The position numbers were made by a program, and so were the translations under genes. Positions 5,685 to 12,090 of a DNA stretch of 12,090 bases are shown piece by piece; within the stretch, counting starts at the first letter, position 1, and the number at the start of each line of letters is the position of its first letter. The stretch lies in contig JAKATQ010000027.1 in assembly GCA_021818665.1 (NCBI GenBank), positions 1 through 12,090 of the forward strand. The letters run 5' to 3'. This stretch comes from Nanobdellota archaeon. Its GTDB lineage: Archaea > Nanobdellota > Nanobdellia > Parvarchaeales > Parvarchaeaceae. Under the pieces are notes generated by a model that saw nothing but the letters and a program-made list of their open reading frames with translations, was not told the DNA's origin and ran no database searches.

Positions 5685-6327
5685 AGTCAGCGAAGAAACG
5701 GCGAGAGAGTACTTACTCAGCAAGTTCAACAGGTTCGGCATAAGCGAGATACAGATAGACAAGACGCCGCTCGGCATGAAGGTCGTACTGAGGACGCCAA
5801 AGCCCGGCATACTTATAACACGTGCCGGCGCCGCACTGAAGGCCGCCTCCACAGAACTCGGCAGGCATTTCAAGCAAGATCCACCGCACATCGACGTAGA
5901 ACAGACCGAAAACGCGTTGCTCGACCCTGAAGCCATGGCCGATTCGATATGCTTCAAGATAGCTAAACACGGTCCAATGAAATATAAGATAGTGGCGCAC
6001 AGGGCTCTAGAGGACATAATGAATGCTGGTGCCAAAGGGGCGGAGATAGAGATAGGTGGCGTTATAAAGGAGCGGGCCGCGCATTTCAAGTTCAGACCAC
6101 ACGGGAGTGTGATGCCGAAGACCGGGCAGATAGAACAGTTTGGGGTCAGAAAAGCGAAGAAACAGCTGCTCCTGAAAAGAGGCTCTATAGGCATCAAGGT
6201 AACTATAGTCGTGCCGGTAAAGATGCCGGGCGGAGTTGAGTTCAAACATGGAAGAGAACATAAAGGAGCTGAAGCTAGAGCTCCTGAAAATGAACATAAA
6301 GAGAACGCAGGGACTGCAGCCAGCTGA
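5656..6327 (+). CDS. rps3: Small-subunit ribosomal protein uS3 (S3)
   Basis: A 223-residue archaeal S3. It begins with the family opening (LIGNKVSEETAREYLLSKF). A KH type 2 domain follows with KVVLRTPKPGILITRAGAAL (42-61). The C-terminal S3 domain has GAKGAEIEIGG (125-135), KFRPHGSVMPKTGQIEQF and KRGSIGIKVTIVVP (174-187). uS3 sits at the mRNA entry tunnel of the small subunit. The KH loop, normally GxxG (IGRxG), reads T-R-A-G here (55-58), so the first glycine is lost. The last 28 residues are a charged tail. The gene starts 29 nt inside uL22 and ends 80 nt inside uL29, so both ends share DNA with neighbours. Confidence 0.95.
   Translation: MLPKKLIGNKVSEETAREYLLSKFNRFGISEIQIDKTPLGMKVVLRTPKPGILITRAGAALKAASTELGRHFKQDPPHIDVEQTENALLDPEAMADSICFKIAKHGPMKYKIVAHRALEDIMNAGAKGAEIEIGGVIKERAAHFKFRPHGSVMPKTGQIEQFGVRKAKKQLLLKRGSIGIKVTIVVPVKMPGGVEFKHGREHKGAEARAPENEHKENAGTAAS
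6232..6235 (+). promoter_or_regulatory. Possible Shine-Dalgarno site for uL29
   Basis: GGAG lies 12 nt before the ATG at 6248, inside uS3. It is directly next to an alternative TTG at 6236, which would leave no spacing, so the ATG at 6248 is preferred. Spacing is a little long. Confidence 0.3.
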
Positions 6328-6424
6328 TGCCGGTAAGTACAGGCACCTAAAAAAGAAGATTGCAGCTCTGAAAGGCGGTCTTAGACAGGAAGAACTGAAA
6401 GCCGAAAAGAAAGCGAAGAAGTGA
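6248..6424 (+). CDS. rpl29: Large-subunit ribosomal protein uL29 (L29)
   Basis: A 58-residue, two-helix basic protein. The pattern IKELKLELLKMNIKRTQG (5-22) followed by a loop and YRHLKKKIAALKGGLRQEE matches uL29, which is a helical hairpin near the exit tunnel and binds near uL23. It follows uS3, the normal archaeal order. The ATG at 6248 gives MEENIKELK; an in-frame TTG at 6236 would add four residues. The overlap with uS3 is 80 nt, so about 27 codons are read in two frames. The gene ends 3 nt before the stop of convergent nuoN. The genes that normally follow in archaea (eIF1/SUI1, Rpp29, uS17) are absent, so the cluster is cut here. Confidence 0.88.
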   Translation: MEENIKELKLELLKMNIKRTQGLQPADAGKYRHLKKKIAALKGGLRQEELKAEKKAKK

Positions 6425-6427
6425 CTC

Positions 6428-7777
6428 TCAGAAGGTCACGAAAACCACTCCGAAGAAAAGCGCGAGTGTCAGTGCTATCAGTATGGCTTCTTTTATGCGT
6501 ATAGACGTCGTCCGCTTCGCATTTGACTTGTAATTCTCCATCGGGTTCATGTCCCGTAGCAGCGCAAAATAGAAGAACGTAGAAAACAAGAGTATCACGA
6601 ACAGCGACACCACTAAATAGACATAGCCGTTTGACAGGAGGGCAGAGAATATCAGCAGTTTGCCGAAGAAGCCTATCGTCGGGGGAAAGCCGGTCAATGA
6701 CAGTACGCCTATGAAAAGGCAGACTACGCCTACTTTTGATACGGCCCACATCTTCGATGCGTCTTTCTTGTAAACGATCTTCGCGTCTTCGAAGACTTTG
6801 TACGCAAGGAAAACTAGAGCGTCCGCGACGGCGAAGGAGAATATGTAAAAAATCGCAGCGGAGACTCCACTGTAGTTGAGAAGTGCTATGCCTATGAAGG
6901 CGAAGCCCGCCTGTGCTATGCTCGAGTACGCAAGAAGTCTCTTTATCCTTTCCTGTACGGTCGCTAGGAACGTGGCGAAGAATATCGTGGCTATCGCCAG
7001 TATGATGAACATGTCTGAAACGAAGGCGGACGAGGCCGGGAACGCAAAGAAGAAGACTCTGACCATCGCTATCAGGCCTGCCGCCTTGGATATCGACGAT
7101 AGGAACGCCGTCACCGCGCCGTTAGACGCCTCATATACATCCGGTGCCCACATGTGGAATGGGACGATTGTGGATTTGAACGCGAGGCCGACCATCACCA
7201 GAGAGAGTCCTGCTATGAACGGCAGGTAGTTTACGGTGTACGTGGCGCCGAAAGACAGTGTACCGGTGCCGCCATAGACTAGGGATATGCCGAATATCAA
7301 TATGACCATCGACAGGAAGCTTATAGACACGTATTTCATGGCGCCTTCCAGGTTTGCGTTCGATTTCTGGAAAAATACGAGCCCGTAGGAGGCGAGGGAT
7401 ATCATCTCTATAGCTATGAGCAGAGAGATGAAGTTGCTGGAAATAACGACTAGCATGGCTCCCAGCACGGCGAGTATGAAAAGGAACTCTATGAATGTGC
7501 TGTGCTTCCTCGAATCCGCTAGAAGAAACGAGTATATGGCTATCGCCAGAAAGAGTATGAAACCGTTGACGAACTGGGAATACTGCATCGTACTGAAGAA
7601 CGGTATATCGAAGTCACCAAACATTATCTCCACGGCGAAAGCCAGCACTAGTATGGCGAGCGTGGCGTATTGGATGATGTCTTTTCTCCCACTATTAAGC
7701 CGGTTCCTAAAGATGTCCAGTACTATCAGCAGGAGTACGCCGGCGATCAGTACGTACTCCGAATTTAGCACGCTCAT
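6428..7777 (-). CDS. nuoN: Complex I membrane subunit N (NuoN-like antiporter subunit)
   Basis: A 449-residue, very hydrophobic protein of the Mrp-antiporter-like family, shorter than the roughly 480 of E. coli NuoN but with the core intact. The proton-channel residues can be placed: Glu124 in SLLIAIEMISLASYGLVFF, Lys201 in AFKSTIVPFHMWAPDVYEAS (199-218) and Lys231 in SSISKAAGLIAMVR. KRLLAYSSIAQAGFAFIGIA follows in the second half. It is the last gene of the leftward nuoJKLMN operon; its ATG overlaps the nuoM stop (ATGA). It would form one of three proton-pumping modules in the membrane arm. Its stop lies 3 nt from that of uL29, leaving no room for separate terminators. Confidence 0.93.
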   Translation of the reverse strand: MSVLNSEYVLIAGVLLLIVLDIFRNRLNSGRKDIIQYATLAILVLAFAVEIMFGDFDIPFFSTMQYSQFVNGFILFLAIAIYSFLLADSRKHSTFIEFLFILAVLGAMLVVISSNFISLLIAIEMISLASYGLVFFQKSNANLEGAMKYVSISFLSMVILIFGISLVYGGTGTLSFGATYTVNYLPFIAGLSLVMVGLAFKSTIVPFHMWAPDVYEASNGAVTAFLSSISKAAGLIAMVRVFFFAFPASSAFVSDMFIILAIATIFFATFLATVQERIKRLLAYSSIAQAGFAFIGIALLNYSGVSAAIFYIFSFAVADALVFLAYKVFEDAKIVYKKDASKMWAVSKVGVVCLFIGVLSLTGFPPTIGFFGKLLIFSALLSNGYVYLVVSLFVILLFSTFFYFALLRDMNPMENYKSNAKRTTSIRIKEAILIALTLALFFGVVFVTF

Positions 7778-9189
7778 ATCGTTACGCCAACCAGGTTGGT
7801 TATTAGGGAAGGCAGTATGCCTATACTGATTATGAAGACGGAAAACGCGCCGAGTTGCACGGCATCCATCGTGGAGATGTCAGAAAACTTCTGTGCTGTC
7901 TTCTTTAGCGCTCCGAACAGCACCGCCTTAACGGCGTAAAGATAATAGTTGGTGGCTATAAGCACGCCTACGAGCGATACAAGCGCTATCGCATAAACGG
8001 AATACGCACCTAGGAACACCAGCAGTTCTCCCGGGAAATTGCTCAGCCCGGGAACTCCTAGTGTAGCCAGGACGGCGAATACGAAAAACATCGCGTACGT
8101 TGGCATCTTCTCCGCGAGGCCGCCCACTTTAGTTATGTCTCTCGTACCGGTCTTTTCCTTGAGCAGACCGGCGAGCACGAAAAGCATGCCCACTATGAAA
8201 CCGTGGCTCACCATAAGGAGCACCGCACCGTTGATCCCCGCATTGCTCACGGTCGCTGAGCCTATGAACACTAGTCCCATATAAAATATGCTCGAATACG
8301 CGACAAGCCTCTTTAGGTCTTTCTGTGCAGAAGCTACCAGCGTTGAATATATCACTGTAAACACGCCGAGCAGTATCAGCGGCACCATCAGGTTATGGGC
8401 TATATTCGGTAGCAACGTGACTCCGAACAGGAGGAATATGTACCCTCCGAGTTTAAGCAGCACGCCGGCTAAAAGCACGCTGCCAGTGGTCGGGGCGGTG
8501 ACGTGTGCGTCCGGAAGCCAGCTGTGCAACGGGAATATCGGCATCTTTATTATGGCTGCTATCAGGATGAAAATGAATATGACGTATGATATCGTCTGCG
8601 GCACCTGGCTTATGAGGGACTGTATGGTGAAAAGATTGAACGACCCGGTGTATACGAACATTAGTATAAAGGCGCCCAGCATAGTCAGGCTCCCGAACTG
8701 AGTGAATATGAGGAACTTCATGCTGGCTCTCCCGCGCCGCTCCTCTTCGCCCCAGAACGCTATTATGAAAAAGAAGGCCACTAGGACTATCTCCCAGAAA
8801 ACGAACAGCGATATCAGATTTGATGACATGAAGACCGCGATGAGCGAAAGATACGACAACATGTAGAGGAGGTAGAACAGATTCCGTTTCTCTTTTATCT
8901 CCTTCACTGCTGACCACAACCCGAGTATCGGCAGCACCGTGGCAAGGAGCATGAACGGCAGGCTTAGGCCATTGAGCTGGAAGGAGAACGCGAAGTCCAC
9001 CTGTGGCACGAGCATTACAGAGAACGGCTGGAACCCGACGAACATGCCTATGAAAAGTAGCGCCGTCGTGGCTAGTGCAGTGTAAAGGACTATGTTCTCG
9101 TCCCTGGCACCTAGGCACATGAGCCTGTTCACGAGGAGGGCCACCACGCCTATCAGTGGAAGCACCAGTAGCCCCAGTATCTGTATCAT
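7774..9189 (-). CDS. nuoM: Complex I membrane subunit M (NuoM-like antiporter subunit)
   Basis: A 471-residue polytopic protein. Key residues are Glu133 in SLFVFWEIVLVAFFFII, Lys215 in IIKMPIFPLHSWLPDAHVTA (213-232), and Lys246 in LAGVLLKLGGYIFLL. QKDLKRLVAYSSIFYMGLVF and the later GVPGLSNFPGELLVFLG are also typical of NuoM. It acts as one of the antiporter-like proton channels in the membrane arm. The stop overlaps the start of nuoN, and the start overlaps the stop of nuoL by the ATGA device, so translation is probably coupled. Length is near that of bacterial and archaeal homologues (about 480-510). Confidence 0.95.
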   Translation of the reverse strand: MIQILGLLVLPLIGVVALLVNRLMCLGARDENIVLYTALATTALLFIGMFVGFQPFSVMLVPQVDFAFSFQLNGLSLPFMLLATVLPILGLWSAVKEIKEKRNLFYLLYMLSYLSLIAVFMSSNLISLFVFWEIVLVAFFFIIAFWGEEERRGRASMKFLIFTQFGSLTMLGAFILMFVYTGSFNLFTIQSLISQVPQTISYVIFIFILIAAIIKMPIFPLHSWLPDAHVTAPTTGSVLLAGVLLKLGGYIFLLFGVTLLPNIAHNLMVPLILLGVFTVIYSTLVASAQKDLKRLVAYSSIFYMGLVFIGSATVSNAGINGAVLLMVSHGFIVGMLFVLAGLLKEKTGTRDITKVGGLAEKMPTYAMFFVFAVLATLGVPGLSNFPGELLVFLGAYSVYAIALVSLVGVLIATNYYLYAVKAVLFGALKKTAQKFSDISTMDAVQLGAFSVFIISIGILPSLITNLVGVTI

Positions 9190-10934
9190 ACGAACGCCGC
9201 CGCCACGGCCATCACCGCTATCATGCCGATGATTATGGCTATTATGTAACTGTTCGCGCTACCGGTCTGTATCGGCCTGGAGTCTGCCGACAGAGCGAGC
9301 GAATAGTCTGCCCCTAGTTCGAAAGCACGCGATAGTCTGTCGTCTAACTCTGATACCATGACTCCTAAACGGACGACGGCGTCGCCGACTGCTTTTATGA
9401 TCGAATCATATCCGTGCTCCGCTAGTCTGGACGCCGCACCGACAAAGTACTTTAGGATCGACGTGGATCTATTCTGGTAGAACAGCGCGTATGCTATGTA
9501 AGCTCCCGCGACGGAAGCAACTACTGAAAGCAAGCTGAAGGGGCCGAACGAGAGTGTCGTCTGTATTATCGAATTGAAATAGAACGCCAGCGCACCACCG
9601 GCCACGGCTATCGCAGACAGCAGGATTATGGGGAACGCGTCGGCCATCTCACTCTCCAGTCTCGCTCCGCGGCCTTTGTTGAAGACTACAAAGAACAGCC
9701 TAAACGAGAAGAGAGCAGTGAAGAAGTCTATCCCGAGGAAGGCCAAGTTCTCGTATAAGTTGAAATTTGCTGCAAGGGCGACGTGCGCGAACATGCTCAT
9801 GAACGGCGGGAGCCCCGCGAGCGAGGCGAGTCCTATGAAAGCCGGCCACATCAGCCAGCTGCCCGTCAGCTTCCTTGCTCTTAGAAGGTAGATGTCATAC
9901 ACCCCGAACAAAGTGGTAAGCACTCCGGATACGAGGAAAAGGAGCGATTTGAACACGGCGTGGCTGAAAAGATAGAACATCGCACCGCCAGCGTTCAGCG
10001 TCCCTACGGCTATGAACATGAAAGCGAGACTCTCTATAGTTGAATAAGCGAGTATCCTCTTTATTTGCTTCTCGTGGAGCGCCAGCATTATCGCTATGAA
10101 CGCGGTTATCATCGCTATGGAAATTATTACCGGCCCTAGCCCAGCAGCCGACATCAGCGGCACAGTAACGACTAGAAGGTAGGCTCCTGCTGCGACCATC
10201 GTAGCAGAATGCAGCAGCGCGCTGACCGGCGTTGGGCCCTCCATCGCGTCTGGAAGCCACGTATAGAACGGGAACTGCGCCGATTTCGACATCGCGGCTA
10301 TAAGGATCAGTGCTCCAGTAAGCAGCACGATGGATGACGGGAGATATGGGATTGCCTGTATGGTGGAGCTTATGGAGAACGTGCCGGTGCTGAGGAAAAG
10401 GACTATTATCGCCGCCAGGAAGGCCATGTCGCCTATCCTAGTCATTATTAGTGCTTTCTTGCCGGCCGCGGCCGCGGTCTCTTTCTTGTACCAGAAACCT
10501 ATCAGCAGGTAGGAGCTTACGCCCACCAGCTCCCAAAATATATAGAAGAGCAGCGTGCTTCCGGAGAGCACAAGCCCGAGCATGGAGAATATGAATATAG
10601 ACATCTGGCTGTAATACCTGACCTGCGGTTCGCCCCTCATGTAGAAGACCGAAAACACCAGGACCATCAGGGATATGAACGACACCAGCACGGAGAAGCC
10701 TAAAGACAGGTTCGTCCCAGTGAGCGAAAGCAGGAAGTTGCTGCCGCTTATGCTCATCCAGTTGAAACTGTCAACCGTAGTTGAATTGAAATTCGCAACA
10801 AAAAGATATGTCGCCATGCCGAGCGAGATCGCGCAGCCGGCTATCGCTATCGCGTAGCTCCTCGCGAGCTTTTCACCTATAACCACTATCAGCAAGAACG
10901 CGGCGAGCATCGGCAAGAGTATTAAGTCAAGCAT
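9186..10934 (-). CDS. nuoL: Complex I membrane subunit L (NuoL-like antiporter subunit)
   Basis: A 582-residue protein, the largest of the three antiporter-like subunits. It has Glu135 in LFYIFWELVGVSSYLLIGFW (129-148), Lys217 in MSKSAQFPFYTWLPDAMEGP (215-234), His242 in ALLHSATMVAAGAYLL, and the QIKRILAYSTIESLAFM segment. The C-terminus keeps the amphipathic lateral helix region (about 480-550, RLAEHGYDSIIKAVGDAVVRLG and ELDDRLSRAF) and the closing IQTGSANSYIIAIIIG helix. Presence of this region argues for true complex I NuoL rather than a stand-alone Mrp or hydrogenase subunit. It starts 4 nt after the nuoK stop and overlaps nuoM by 4 nt. Confidence 0.95.
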   Translation of the reverse strand: MLDLILLPMLAAFLLIVVIGEKLARSYAIAIAGCAISLGMATYLFVANFNSTTVDSFNWMSISGSNFLLSLTGTNLSLGFSVLVSFISLMVLVFSVFYMRGEPQVRYYSQMSIFIFSMLGLVLSGSTLLFYIFWELVGVSSYLLIGFWYKKETAAAAGKKALIMTRIGDMAFLAAIIVLFLSTGTFSISSTIQAIPYLPSSIVLLTGALILIAAMSKSAQFPFYTWLPDAMEGPTPVSALLHSATMVAAGAYLLVVTVPLMSAAGLGPVIISIAMITAFIAIMLALHEKQIKRILAYSTIESLAFMFIAVGTLNAGGAMFYLFSHAVFKSLLFLVSGVLTTLFGVYDIYLLRARKLTGSWLMWPAFIGLASLAGLPPFMSMFAHVALAANFNLYENLAFLGIDFFTALFSFRLFFVVFNKGRGARLESEMADAFPIILLSAIAVAGGALAFYFNSIIQTTLSFGPFSLLSVVASVAGAYIAYALFYQNRSTSILKYFVGAASRLAEHGYDSIIKAVGDAVVRLGVMVSELDDRLSRAFELGADYSLALSADSRPIQTGSANSYIIAIIIGMIAVMAVAAAFV

Positions 10935-10938
10935 GGCG

Positions 10939-11241
10939 TCAGCCCCTGAAATTCCTCAATTTGTTAAGCGACACTGAATTCGTCCTCTTGCCTAAGACTA
11001 TAAGCATGCCTATTATCGCTACGGTCTCCAGCACTGCTATGACCAGCGTCAGAAGCGCGTAGCTTGCGCCATCGTAAGAATTGAACGCGGAGGAGGCGGC
11101 AACGAAGTTTATCAGTGCCGCGTTAAGGATTATCTCCGCTGAAATTATGAACGTAATGCCGTTCCTCCTCGAGACGATCCCGTATATCGCCACGGCGAAT
11201 AGTATCCCGGTCAGCACAAGCACATCAGTATAGCTTATCAT
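10939..11241 (-). CDS. nuoK: Complex I membrane subunit K (NuoK)
   Basis: Exactly 100 residues with three membrane helices, as in bacterial NuoK. The two buried glutamates needed for proton transfer are present at the E. coli positions: Glu36 in FIISAEIILNAALINF and Glu72 in TLVIAVLETVAIIGM. NuoK links the quinone-side half channel to the antiporter subunits. A strong Shine-Dalgarno sequence precedes the ATG, and the ATG overlaps the stop of nuoJ. The C-terminal tail is short and basic (KRTNSVSLNKLRNF). Confidence 0.95.
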   Translation of the reverse strand: MISYTDVLVLTGILFAVAIYGIVSRRNGITFIISAEIILNAALINFVAASSAFNSYDGASYALLTLVIAVLETVAIIGMLIVLGKRTNSVSLNKLRNFRG

Positions 11242-11714
11242 GCAATGTCCTCCTTGTTTATGAAGTATATCGTAGCCAAGAGGCTGGCGACGGCCGTAAG
11301 ACCGAGCACCGCGAGTACTATCGAATAAGACTGGAAGAACTGCGTGCTGAAATTCGTGTAGTCCAGGCCAGTGCTCACCCCGAGTGGACTGTAGCTAAGC
11401 AGCAAAAACGACAGTATTCCCAACACGACTATAGGGATGACTATTACGTACTTTAAGTCGACCGGATTTATCGACCCTTCTGGCATAAGGCTCATACCGA
11501 CTGCAAGTAGCAGGACTATCCCGCCGTTATAGATTATCAACTCTGCTATCCCAAGAAAAACCGCATTAAGATATAGGAACATCGCCGCGACGGCAACGAG
11601 GAACATAAAAAGGAATAATATATAGTGTACCAGTTTCCTGCTTTCTATCGTCAGGATCGCCGTGAGCACCAGCAAGCCAGAGATTGCCAAAAACCCGATG
11701 GTGTCAAAGTCCAT
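11238..11714 (-). CDS. nuoJ: Complex I membrane subunit J (NuoJ)
   Basis: A 158-residue protein with about five membrane helices. The third helix, FLGIAELIIYNGGIVLLLAV (53-72), is the conserved NuoJ helix that carries the pi-bulge and the Tyr/Gly-Gly pair involved in coupling; AVAAMFLYLNAVFLG precedes it. It is the first gene of the operon: a divergent gene starts about 155 nt away, so nuoA, B, C, D, H and I are not adjacent on this side. The extracellular loop after helix 4 is longer (SPLGVSTGLDYTNFSTQFF). No Shine-Dalgarno of good spacing is clear; GGGGA lies about 12 nt upstream. Confidence 0.9.
   Translation of the reverse strand: MDFDTIGFLAISGLLVLTAILTIESRKLVHYILFLFMFLVAVAAMFLYLNAVFLGIAELIIYNGGIVLLLAVGMSLMPEGSINPVDLKYVIVIPIVVLGILSFLLLSYSPLGVSTGLDYTNFSTQFFQSYSIVLAVLGLTAVASLLATIYFINKEDIA
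11248..11255 (-). promoter_or_regulatory. Strong Shine-Dalgarno site for nuoK
   Basis: On the minus strand the sequence is AAGGAGGA, 6 nt before the ATG at 11241 and inside nuoJ. It is the best anti-16S match in the window and fits a Shine-Dalgarno mode for internal operon genes. Confidence 0.65.
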
Positions 11715-11744
11715 AAAACGCAGATTCCCCGGAACAGTGGTTTA

Positions 11745-11773
11745 CATATTATAGTGCATCGATATGTATATAA
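11745..11773 (-). promoter_or_regulatory. Promoter region of the nuoJKLMN operon
   Basis: On the minus strand, TATA-like blocks TATATACATA (11764-11773) and CTATAATATG (11745-11754) stand 30-60 bases before the nuoJ ATG at 11714. The nearer block predicts a start about 8 bases before the ATG; the other gives a leader of about 30 bases. Either could be the true TATA box. Confidence 0.4.
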
Positions 11774-11840
11774 CTTTATTTGATTTTTATCACTGAACAT
11801 CCTTACAGTGAAAACCAGACCGAAAATCGTATTTTTAAGA

Positions 11841-11848
11841 TATTTATT
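11841..11848 (+). promoter_or_regulatory. TATA-like box for the right-edge gene
   Basis: TATTTATT, centred about 26 bases before the ATG at 11870, in an A/T-rich stretch from 11829. It matches the leaderless spacing seen at other first genes here and supports the choice of that ATG. Confidence 0.45.
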
Positions 11849-11869
11849 TGCAGGTTGAGATAGTATGTT

Positions 11870-12090
11870 ATGTTTGGCTTCAATATTCGCAATTATGAGA
11901 GGGAATTCGAAACGGACAACCTCGAAGCCCACCACGTTTTCTACGACCTTTATATAAAGAGCGACGACCCGCAGGAGCTCAGAAATGAGATATCTGAGTC
12001 TATGGCGGACATGGACTATAAGATACTTCTCAACGAGATGACGAAGTTCGAGGACACCGAGCTGGAGGAAACTTTCCGGGGCGGCAATGC
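11870..12090 (+). CDS. Acidic protein of unknown function (5' part only)
   Basis: An open frame from ATG 11870 runs through the right edge (73 codons seen). The protein begins MFGFNIRNYEREFETDNLEA and is soluble and strongly acidic, rich in Glu/Asp, with several Met residues. I see no known motif in this part. Codon use (ATA for Ile, GAG for Glu, TTC) matches the host genes and there are no stops in the frame, so I consider it a real gene. Another ATG at 11865 opens a different frame that closes after about 30 codons and is rejected. The gene is divergent from nuoJ with a TATA-like box 26 bases upstream. Confidence 0.6.
   Translation, partial: MFGFNIRNYEREFETDNLEAHHVFYDLYIKSDDPQELRNEISESMADMDYKILLNEMTKFEDTELEETFRGGN

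Noticed and set aside
5514..6245. A long open frame on the minus strand opposite uL22 and uS3
   Set aside because: It is fully antisense to two well-recognised ribosomal genes, its protein is Ser/Cys/Phe rich with no family pattern, and it has no promoter or start signal.
7416..7829. Open frame on the plus strand opposite nuoN
   Set aside because: It is antisense to nuoN and rich in Ser/Met from reverse reading of hydrophobic codons, a usual shadow of membrane protein genes.
8453..9118. A 221-codon open frame on the minus strand within nuoM, in another frame
   Set aside because: nuoM is certain in the overlapping frame. The alternative protein is His/Arg-rich and of low plausibility; it is a by-product of nuoM codon bias.
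11715..11869. Possible small RNA in the nuoJ/right-edge gene intergenic region
   Set aside because: The A/T-rich bases are explained by two divergent promoters. No C/D or H/ACA box pair or stable hairpin stood out.
1..12090. CRISPR arrays, insertion sequences, transposases, phage or toxin-antitoxin genes
   Set aside because: No regularly spaced repeats, terminal inverted repeats around an enzyme gene, or such protein motifs were seen on either strand.

Overview
This window looks archaeal. It carries archaeal-type ribosomal proteins (uL2, uS19, uL22, uS3 and uL29, in the archaeal S10-cluster order), a tRNA-Thr with no encoded CCA and a U discriminator, and BRE/TATA-like boxes about 25-30 bases upstream of first-gene ATGs, as expected for leaderless transcripts. 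Ile is coded mainly by ATA and Arg often by AGG. The compact layout, the divergent ribosomal proteins and the broken-up S10 cluster suggest a small-genome DPANN lineage, perhaps Micrarchaeota (ARMAN-like). That placement is inference, because no rRNA is present.

Layout. Positions 1-87 (-) hold the 5' end of a TatD-like metal-dependent hydrolase. It is divergent from an unusual tRNA-Thr(UGU) at 142-212. An SPFH/band-7 membrane protein (274-1206, -) is divergent from an unrecognised two-domain protein (1364-2377, +) that looks like a P-loop kinase fused to a nucleoside 2-deoxyribosyltransferase-like domain. That gene meets a COG1407-type metallophosphoesterase (2374-3069, -) tail to tail, with overlapping stop codons. 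A polytopic membrane protein with foreign-looking codon use follows (3152-3892, +).

A five-gene ribosomal block (4035-6424, +) comes next. It is a fragment of the archaeal S10 cluster: uL3/uL4/uL23 do not precede it, and eIF1/Rpp29/uS17 do not follow it. Its genes are packed with overlaps of 29 nt (uL22/uS3) and 80 nt (uS3/uL29). Three nucleotides after its last stop, the convergent complex I membrane-arm operon begins. That operon is transcribed leftward as nuoJ-K-L-M-N (11714 to 6428). Its genes overlap by ATGA or are separated by 4 nt, and the key proton-channel Glu/Lys residues are present. A partial acidic protein of unknown function starts at 11870 (+).

How it works together. The five Nuo/Fpo-like subunits would form the proton-pumping membrane arm of a respiratory complex I-type enzyme. 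The hydrophilic subunits and NuoA/H must lie elsewhere. The ribosomal block supplies large- and small-subunit proteins. First genes appear to use leaderless initiation, while several internal genes (uS19, uS3, nuoK) have Shine-Dalgarno sequences. I see no CRISPR array, insertion sequence, phage gene or defence system. The best candidates for something new are the kinase/deoxyribosyltransferase fusion and the tRNA with a remodelled elbow.
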